Shown here: positions 56,984 to 64,000 of the stretch, piece after piece | Layout of the letters: the number at the start of each line of letters is the position of its first letter | Numbering within the stretch: the stretch's first letter is position 1 | From: Adenophora triphylla var. japonica | Lineage: Eukaryota; Streptophyta; Magnoliopsida; Asterales; Campanulaceae | Length of the DNA stretch: 64,000 nucleotides | Direction of reading: 5' to 3' | Assembly: GCA_022495995.1 (NCBI GenBank) | Contig: JAFEMH010001451.1 | Location: forward strand, 400,501 to 464,500 | Program-made: the position numbers and the translations under genes | The notes under the pieces: model-generated | Database searches by the model: none | Told to the model about the DNA's origin: nothing | The model's input: only the letters and a program-made list of their open reading frames with translations

Positions 56984-57453
56984 CTACATCTCTGATAGCG
57001 GAACGTATAAAAGCTTTGCGGGAAATGCTTCAAGATAGGAACCCAAAGACCACGTGCATCGTAACACGCTCCCAACTTGTCTCCGCTACAGAGGGTAGAT
57101 ATGGGTTTATAAGGTAGGGAAAGAAGAGGAAATACTGGGAGAGGGAGAAGAAACGAGAGAACAGACTCGTGCAAACAATTTATTTATCTTTAAGTATAAA
57201 TCAATGATTTAAATCCTAAGAACAACTGGGAAAGGCTAATCCTTTATTTACGCGAACTATACCTTGGGGAAGCATAGGGACGCAACGTTCAAATTACACT
57301 AAATGTTTTGCATTTGAAATTAATAATAAGTAATGATACCTAAACAAAACCCGACACAACGTGGGACCGTGGAATGTGTGCCCAAATTCTAAATTTTTGT
57401 TTTTAGATCGGATTCACGCGAGTTTGAAAACATCCGGTTTAATTTGAAAAAAC
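56984..57453 (-). other. Leader region between gag and LTR core 3
   Basis: Non-coding, AT-rich. On the minus strand it leads from the primer-site-like motif into gag. Confidence 0.45.
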
Positions 57454-57468
57454 GGAGTCGCCACGCCA
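57454..57468 (-). other. Primer-site-like motif next to LTR core 3
   Basis: The minus strand reads TGGCGTGGCGACTCC, identical to the motif at 47491. Confidence 0.5.
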
Positions 57469-59084
57469 TTTTGATTTCCTCAAAACTTTGAAAAAAAGGA
57501 TTTTAGGGTTCGGAGGTTAAGTTACCCCTTGGGAAGAACGGATCGTCGTTCACCCAAGGTGCCTTGCCGTAGCAAGTCTCCCTAGATTCCATTTTTCGTG
57601 CTTGCTTGCGTGCTTTCTTGTATGCATGTGTTGAAATGAGAGGGGGGGATGTCCCAAGTTGTCTTTTGGACGTACAAACCATTTAGTTGGTTGTCGCTCG
57701 GGATTCCTTGGATTTTTATGTGTTCGGGACTTTGATCCCGTCCTCATCTTGGACTTGTGATCATCGCTATTTGACCTTGGATCTTGCGTGATCGAGAGAA
57801 GGACTCTCTTTTATAGTCCAAAATGGGGTTCTTTAGGAAAGGAGTGACCTTAGCCCATCAATCCTACGCCTTGAGACGATTGAGCTTATATAGGAGCTAT
57901 CATGCTCATCTCAAGCGATTATCGAGATATAGGTTCAAGTGGTTTATCCCTTTCTAAAGAAATTGTGACACCTTTAATGGAAGAAATGATGTAAAGATGG
58001 GATCTTTACACCGGTCCACTCCGAAGGTTGCTAATGGGGACATGGGGGAATGCATGTAAAAATGACATTTTTAATGAAAAGATGACATTTTTGGGTGCAA
58101 AGGATGCTTTTGATTTGCAAATGATGCTTTTTGATGTAAAGAAAGGATTTTTATGCAAAGGATGCATTTTTATGAGGAAAATTAGTATTTTTATATGCAA
58201 AGGATGCACAAAGATGACATTTTGAAAGCAAAGGATGCTACTTTGATGGTAAAGAGATGATTTTTAATGCAAATGATGCATTTTATGTGAAAATTGGTTT
58301 TAGGTGCAAAGGATGCACTTTTTATTGTAAAGACATGATTTTTATATGCAAAGGATGCATTTTTAATGGAAAGCATGGATTTTTAGGTGCAAAGGATGCA
58401 CCTTTATTGTAAAGATTAAATTTTTAGGAGCAAATGATGCTTATTTTATGCAAATGATGCAAAGGGGGAAGGGGATATGATTTAGATGAATAAAGATAGG
58501 ATCTTTAACAACAAATATCAAGTCCCAAGCAAGATAATAGCAATATGCAAATACAAAGAGCAATTATATCACATAGGCATTATAATGCAAGGAAAGGGGG
58601 TGAGAGGTTACCAATGGTGATGACCTTTTCTTCTTTGGATTCTTGCCTAGCGGGGGGACCACTTCTTGGAGGCTTCAAGGAGGAGGGAGGTGGCTTCTTG
58701 GCACTCTTCAACTTCCTAATTTCGCAGCAGTGTTTTGGGAGAGCTTTTGGAGCTGAGTGTGGTAATTCTTGTTTTTTTTTAATGGGTAGAGTAGGGCTCT
58801 ATTTATTGGCAGTCTGGATAAGGCTAATGAGGCCGTGCGGCTAGGAGTTCCCTCCTAATGCAGCCGTGTGGCATTATCCTCGCGTGACTCAAAGATGTTT
58901 CTAGAATCATGCAAGGTGGCACTTCTAGAAGGTTTTTGGTATTAAGAAAAACGTGTTTCTTTAATTCCAATTAATCTTTTCATCCCTTAGAAGGTTCTAA
59001 CAGCTTCCCAATTGTTCCTAACTTTAGGAAAGTTCGGGAATTACCGAAAATTAACCTAAGGCATGAGCGATTTGGGTACTTACA
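57469..59084 (-). repeat. LTR core 3 (element B)
   Basis: Shares its left part (GGTTCGGAGGTTAAGTTACC, GTTCACCCAAGGTGCCTTG) and right end (GGGTACTTACA, then GAAGCCCTCGGCAACGCCAC) with cores 1 and 2, at perhaps 60% identity, so it is a sister family and not the twin of core 2. Minus-strand TATA candidate CCAATAAATAGAG at 58796-58808; dyads GGCCGTGCGGCT (58831) and AGCCGTGTGGCA (58862) lie 25-65 bp upstream of it. Confidence 0.65.
58040..58465. repeat. Tandem repeats of about 20-35 bp in LTR core 3
   Basis: At least ten irregular units based on TATGCAAAGGATGCATTTTT with variants (GCAAATGATGC; GTAAAGA). GCAAAGGATGC and ATGCAT parts are partly palindromic. ORFs across it on both strands are artefacts of the repeat. 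Confidence 0.9.
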
Positions 59085-59600
59085 GAAGCCCTCGGCAACG
59101 CCACTTCTGTGGTGAGCGGGGTTGTCGATAGAAAAGGATCCGATCTCGGCGAATGCCGAGACGTATTAGGTGACCAAGACAGCTTGAGTGGCCGAACCTT
59201 CTAAGGCTACCTACGTATCCCTGAGGAATCAAGCCAGCCGTAGTTCGAAAAGATCCGCAGGGAATAGCGGAGAGAAGCCGGTCTCTTGCTAGGGAAAAAT
59301 AGAAGAGAAAGTGACCTAGGAGGTCAAAGCGATTGATCCTACCGGGGATATGCTAGAGGTGACCGATGTGGCCGGATATCCTGGACCTCTATGAGGCTAC
59401 TTCACCACCGAGGAGTGATGAATGACAAAGAGGTGACCAATGTGGTCTCGATGGCCGGACCTTTATGAAAGGCCGCCTCACCACCGAGGAGCGATGATGG
59501 CATAGGGTGACCACCGCGGTCGGATGGCTGGACCTTTTATGAAAGGCTACCTACGTATCCTGAGGAATCAAGCCTCGATCGTAGTTCAAGCATCACTAGA
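59085..59600 (-). other. Element B 3' tail with amplified structured motif
   Basis: It starts with the conserved polypurine-like tail. The motif ACCTTnnnAAGGCTACCTACGTATCC ... GAGGAATCAAGCC ... CGTAGTTCG occurs completely at 59190-59250 and 59525-59590. Between them are partial units of about 85-110 bp (GGTGACC, GGCCGGA, CACCACCGAGGAG), so the motif has been multiplied in tandem. Confidence 0.65.
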
Positions 59601-59690
59601 TAGTTAGGAACGATGTTTAGGATCCTTGAGGTTTTGACAATTAATGGAGGTTGTCACCCGAGGTGACTAAAGCTTACATCACTATCGAGG

Positions 59691-59965
59691 AGATAGAGGT
59701 AGCCGAAGTTTGGAAAACTTGAGCGTACTTCTCAACTGGGTGATAGAGGTAGCTTAAGTTTGGAGAACTTGAGCGCATTTCTCAATCTGGGTGATAGAGG
59801 TAGCTTAAGTTTGGAGAACTTGAGCGTACTTCTCAATCCGTGATAGAGGTAGCTTAAGTTTAGAGAACTTGAGCGTACTTCTCTATTCGTGATAGAGGTA
59901 GCTTAAGTTTAGAGTTCTTGAGCGTACTTCTATTCGTGATGAGGTAGCTTAAGTTTAGAGTTCGA
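59691..59965 (+). repeat. Tandem array, about five 57-bp units
   Basis: Unit: GATAGAGGTAGCTTAAGTTT, then GGAGAACTTGAGCGTACTTC and TCAATCTGGGT. Within each unit GCTTAAGTT pairs with AACTTGAGC around a short loop. It occupies the same place in element B as the array at 49470-49694 in element A, but the sequence is unrelated. Confidence 0.9.
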
Positions 59966-60156
59966 CAATTCTGAGGTTGTCACCTAGCGTCATTCCGTTA
60001 TAACGGAAGTAACGGAGGCGACCGGGGAAGAAAGCCTATTTGCTTAGAGATAACGGATATCCTTTGGAAAATGAAGTTATCCTAGTTAAAGGATAACAGG
60101 ATTATGCGCCCAAGTGGAAGTCCAGGCAAAGTTGTAATTTCGCTCGTGGCGAAAGA

Positions 60157-60230
60157 AGCCGCCCGGCGTGAGATCGGCAAAAGAAGCCGTACGGCTAGAA
60201 GTCCGATTTTTCCAGATTATTTAAAACAGA
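60157..60230 (+). promoter_or_regulatory. Promoter candidate of antisense gene B
   Basis: Two element B dyads (AGCCGCCCGGCG at 60157 and the perfect palindrome AGCCGTACGGCT at 60185) precede ATTATTTAAAACAG at 60217, about 110 bp before the ATG at 60341. Confidence 0.55.
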
Positions 60231-60340
60231 TTTGAACGGGCATTGGGCATTGTTGCCGCCCATCTACTTCCGAGGAAGAGAGAGAGGAGGGAGAGAATTT
60301 CTTCAAAATCCTTCAATTCCCTTTGCTTCTACCGATTGAA

Positions 60341-62906
60341 ATGGATCCGAAGGGGAATCCTATGCCAAGGCAAGCAAGAAGAAACATCTCAGAGGCCGCT
60401 GAGGAGGAGGAAAGAGCTTGTCCGCACGGAGAGGAAGTATGACTTCCTCACGCCTCCATCTGAGCTCTACCCGGCAGAGGGAGCACAAATCAACGAATCC
60501 TCAATCTGCTGGGGTAAGCATTCTTAATTTGCTCAATTCCGTCGATTTTGATTGAATTTTGATTGATTCTAGGGCTTGACTCGGGTTTTAGGAATTTCTC
60601 GAATTTTCCTAGGATTTTTGATGATGATTTTGAAATATTAATGATTAACCTATGAGGCTAATAAGATTAACGATCATGTGCAATTTTCTTAAGAAATAAT
60701 GACCCATTTTTGAAAATAAATTGGGAAAATAATTTTCTAAGATGTGACTAGAGTCCTTGCATGTGCTAGAACTAGGTCAAATTTTGATCATGGATGCTAA
60801 AACAGGATTTTGGATGATGAAAAGGATTCATGCATGCCATTTTTGAGAAAAAAATTAATGCTTATGTGCAAATAATTTTGAAAATTTTGATTTTGTGCTT
60901 AGGAGAGAAATGTGCTTGACACGATGTGTTTCAAGTGATGAAAGACACGTTTTTCATGCAGAGGATGCTAGAAAAAATTTATTGAATGCTTTTCTTTTGA
61001 AAACATGTGCACTTTTGAATATATGCATGCTTTTGAAATGAGGTGAAGGACTGATACGTTACTTTTGCTGTGCTTGTCTACAGGAGAACAAGTCTAGGGG
61101 GCCTTCCGAGATTGCAGTGAGGCTGTGGCAAAGGATGCCTGATTTTGAGAAAGATGGGGTGAACCCTAAGCAGCTAGTGAGGGCTACCGGCCTGGACTTA
61201 TTCATCGAGGCTATTGGCAAAGGTATTCACATTACCTCGAAGAGCAAGGGCTTGATCCAGGCCCTCTCGGAGTTCTGGTGGGATACCACCCACAGCTTTC
61301 ACCTTAGCTGGGGGGAGCTGACAGTGACGCCTGCAGATTTCACTGCTATCACTGTTCTGCAGTTCACCGGGAGGCATGTGACCTGGAGGAACCATATTAC
61401 GGCGGAGGAGTTTAGAGCTTTGGTTGGGTTTGAGCTTATTCCTAAGGGTCTCGGGATGGAGACTAGGAATGTCGAGGTGGCAGTCCAGAATTGCATGCAG
61501 GAATTTGTTGCTAATGAGGTGACTGCCTCCCAGCTTGCGAGGGTTTTTGTGTGGTTGATGTTGTCAGTCACCATTTTTGCTAATTCTGGGACGCTGGCTA
61601 TGACTTGCCTTCTCGACTCCTTGGAGGATGTAGATGGGATTGGGACGGTCTCTTGGGGCGAGGCTGGGATATGTACAGCCGGAATAAGGCTGCTTCGATG
61701 GATTGCTTCTCTTTTGCTCTTGAGGTAGTCTCACTTTCCTTTCTCTCTTTTTACTTTCTGTCTTTGAGACTTTCATGAGAGAAAATGGTCTTTTTGATGT
61801 TTTGAACATGCAGGTCTGGTTTTGCGAGGTGATCAGGTTCTTTCCGTGGAACCAACAGAGTGATGCTACCATCTTTCCCGCTATGGTCCGCTGGAGGGGA
61901 GATGCGAGGGATAAGTTCACCGGGAAGACCCGGATCACCTTTGACTACAAGATGGTTAGGCCAGTTATCAACAGAGATGGGCACGATGGGGTGGACTTTT
62001 ACCCTTGGGGGAGATATCCAGAGATTCTGCTAGGGGAGGCCGTGAAGGCGACTAGATAGAGGCGATGGTTGACCGGCCGACATGTGATGTCATCTATCCG
62101 GGACCGCTTTCAGGCAAGCATGGCCATGTCCCTTCATTGGATGCCATTACTCCTCTTGATCCTCCAGCATGGATGCTGCAGCCCCGGGATTGGTCGGCAG
62201 ACGATATAGCGAGATATCAGGCAGGTGTAGCAGCTGAGGAGTATTTTGACATGGCTACCCCTTATGCTATCTTTGTGAGCAGACCGAGGATGCCACGTAA
62301 GCTAGTGAAGCCGGGCCGTCACTGTGGATATGGGGAGGCCGAGCCTACCGACCCGCCGATGCCTCCCGCTCATCTTTCTTATGTAGTCAATGGGTACCGA
62401 GGAGGTTCAGGATACCGTCTCGACACTACGGAGCCCCATTATACTCGCCACCGGACAAAGACCGTAAGTACACTTTAGGGTCTTTTCCCTTTTTTTTAGA
62501 CTTCTTTGCTTTTTGTAATTTCAAGATTTTCTGAGATTTCCTTTTCTTTTTTTCTCAGGTTCTAGCTCGGACTTATGACGGCTTAGTCAGACAGAATAGG
62601 GGCTGGAAAGATGTATGCCAATCCCTTTTGAAGAAGCTGGCTTGCGCTTCCAAGGCTGCAGCAAACGTGCAGGAGCCTGTGCGCAAAAGGAGGCATGTAG
62701 GGGGCGCGGCATCCACCTCATCGGCTTCAGAGTACTCCTCTAGCGCCATGCCTCGGGGAAGGGGACCCAATGCCGGCATCTTGGAGCATCTGGCTGATTA
62801 TGAACATGTGAATGTTCATCTTTCTGATGTGAGCGACAGTGAGGACTTGATGAGAGAGGCGAGCCTTTATGAGTTGAGTAATGATGAGGAAGAATCGGAG
62901 GCCTAG
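60341..62906 (+). pseudogene. Antisense gene B: plant mobile domain (PMD)-like protein
   Basis: Four exons with good splice sites: 60341-60513 (GGG|GTAAGC), 61084-61724 (TCTACAG| ... GAG|GTAGTC), 61814-62463 (ACATGCAG| ... ACC|GTAAGT) and 62559-62906 (TTTCTCAG|). Exon 2 carries the PMD pattern ALSEFWWDTTHSFHLSWGEL, TVTPADFTAITVLQF, QLARVFVWLMLS, DGIGTVSWGEAG and, in a shifted frame, MYSRNKAASMDCFSFALE continuing into exon 3 (VWFCEVIRFFPWN). Exon 4 has a basic patch (RKRRHVGG) and an acidic end (SNDEEESEA). Damage: frame changes in exon 1, a frameshift near 61675, and a stop with frame change near 62057. Better preserved than gene A, but still broken. Confidence 0.78.
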
Positions 62907-63437
62907 GAGGTCTCTAGAATTGATTTAGGAGGAAAAACAAACAATGAACAATTTTATGCAAAACTTGTTTATTTTTTTGCTTTATTTGGGCGCCGATGGG
63001 GCGAAAACAATGTATTAATGTTTTATGTGCTTTTTTAATTTATGCTTTATGAATTTGCATATTACTTGAGCCTCGGGGCAGTTTTTTGCTTGGAATTGGG
63101 GCTGAAATTGGGCCAAAATGATTTGTGATGACACATAACTGCATGGTTAATGTTTGGATATGTTTTTGTACAGGTTTCTGTTGGAAAAGTGGGGTGAAAA
63201 CTCCCTTTGGGCAGCAACTTGGTTGCTGCAGATTTTTTCTCACATCAGGCAAATGAAGCCGTGCGGTCAGGACCTGAGAGCAAATGAAGCCGTGCGGCTT
63301 ACAGTTCTGTCTGACCGGTTATTTTTAGAATAAAACCAAGGCTTGGCCATTTCATTTCATTTTCACTCTAGACTTGTCCCAACTGTTCCCTGTGAGCACA
63401 TATTTGACCCAAAGACATCAACTTTGATCATTTTGCA
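62907..63437 (+). promoter_or_regulatory. Spacer with element B dyads, possible second antisense promoter
   Basis: AGCCGTGCGGTC (63257) and AGCCGTGCGGCT (63288), both preceded by AAATGA, stand 20-75 bp before the AT-rich GGTTATTTTTAGAATAAAAC (63318), a TATA candidate, and about 150 bp before the reading frame at 63438. Otherwise non-coding. Confidence 0.4.
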
Positions 63438-64000
63438 ATGGAGAAGCCCGTTAGATTGCAAAGGGGGAAAAGAGACCGCTTTCTGTCCGATCTTCAATCT
63501 TGGGTGAGATATAACTTTCAATCTCACAAGGGGCTGTTCGATTCTACCTTCAAGATCAAATCTTTATGGCATTTAAGGGATCTCCCGCCCGATTAGGACC
63601 TTTTGAGAGCAAAGAAGAAGGTTTTGGGATGTCCGGAGAAACGTTTACTGCTTTTCTTACAATAAGCTTGTCCCAACTTATGAAGACTTCCGAGCCTTGA
63701 TTGGGAAGTCCGCAAATTAAGGCTGTATCGATTCCTCTGATCGGAGATGTGCCGGTGGCAGTAAAGTTGGCATCTTTTCTCGCACATATCTCCGGGAGAG
63801 GCCGAGGGGATGATGATGGCTCCGACAGATTGACCTTCCGATATCCTCGGCAGGTTCGGGTCTCCGGATATGGCTACGACCACGGTGGCTATGGATGCCT
63901 TTATCCTCTCGCATATTCTCTTCTCTCGCTCACCGCCGAGTCCGCGGGGATCTCACACGGTGGTCTCTTGGACATGGTTAGGGATTGCAGGGCTGGGAAG
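63438..64000 (+). pseudogene. Possible second antisense ORF of element B (partial)
   Basis: It opens MEKPVRLQRGKRDRFLSDLQ and SHKGLFDSTFKIKSLWHLRD, then breaks up. Later pieces in changing frames read LVPTYEDFRALIGKS, VSIPLIGDVPVAVKLASFL and GLLDMVRDCRAGK. The order (F-D-x-x-x-x-I-x-x-L; P-T-Y-E-D-F; I-P-x-x-G-D-V-P-V-x-x-K-L-A) suggests a plant retroelement-associated domain, perhaps DUF7745-like, but I hold this loosely. It runs off the window. Confidence 0.35.

Noticed and set aside
57454..57468. Firm assignment of the TGGCGTGGCGACTCC motif as a tRNA-Arg primer site
   Set aside because: Only the TGGCGACTCC part fits what I recall of Ogre-type sites, and the downstream match (CTGGGGA) is missing, so I list it only as primer-site-like.
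58006..58376. ORFs with repeated HPLHKN or CKGCIF-like peptides
   Set aside because: They only reflect the tandem repeat in LTR core 3, and appear on both strands.

Overview
This is nuclear DNA of a flowering plant, most likely a eudicot. The evidence is nested LTR retrotransposons of the copia and gypsy (Tat) types, plant MITEs (Stowaway, hAT-like, Mutator-like), a tRNA-derived SINE, plant microsatellites and an organelle-targeted plant mTERF family. The species cannot be read from the sequence. Transposable elements and their debris fill most of the window. Only one gene looks intact: an mTERF protein on the minus strand at 26176-27414.

Layout. 1-3612: truncated SIRE-like copia, cut off abruptly against an mTERF 3' fragment (3613-4100). 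4840-5415: Mutator-like MITE with a perfect 9-bp target duplication. 5554-17406: complete Tat-lineage gypsy element on the minus strand (LTRs, 5-bp duplication AATAT, dual RNase H) with a decayed antisense gene on the plus strand. 17882-22505: nearly complete copia element with AGGCT duplications. 23140-24321: mTERF pseudogene, followed by a Stowaway MITE and the intact inverted mTERF gene. 27541-32800: AT-rich DNA with microsatellite, Stowaway, a hAT-type element (8-bp duplication CTCAAAAC), a satellite-like array and a palindromic MITE. 33131-35018: internally deleted gypsy derivative. 35024-40080: eroded gypsy element with a tRNA-Asp-type primer site, a nested solo LTR and a (TA)n tract. 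40082-40116: group II intron domain V, so organellar DNA. 40148-42370: half of another copia. 42560-64000: three LTR cores of Tat/Ogre-like elements with their antisense genes, tandem repeats and gag remnants, separated at 44.1-47.4 kb by gene scraps (an XTH exon and a possible WPP-domain-associated-protein piece).

The most unusual part is 47.4-64 kb. Two related elements (A, 47.5-57 kb; B, 57.5-64 kb) each carry, antisense to gag, a multi-exon gene for a plant mobile domain (PMD)-like protein with an acidic tail. Each family has its own short G+C-rich dyad (TGTCGCGTGACA in A, AGCCGTGCGGCT in B). The dyad recurs in the LTR near the LTR TATA box, just upstream of the antisense gene's TATA-like box, and again downstream of that gene. 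An unrelated solo LTR at 38166-38989 has a third dyad (GCGCGGTCGCGC) in the same promoter position. A five-unit hairpin array at 54650-54896 shows compensatory stem changes.

Copia and gypsy pol genes supply gag, protease, integrase, RT and RNase H. Every autonomous element here has stop codons or frameshifts, so none appears able to move by itself. The mTERF genes are the host component; plant mTERFs act in organellar gene expression.
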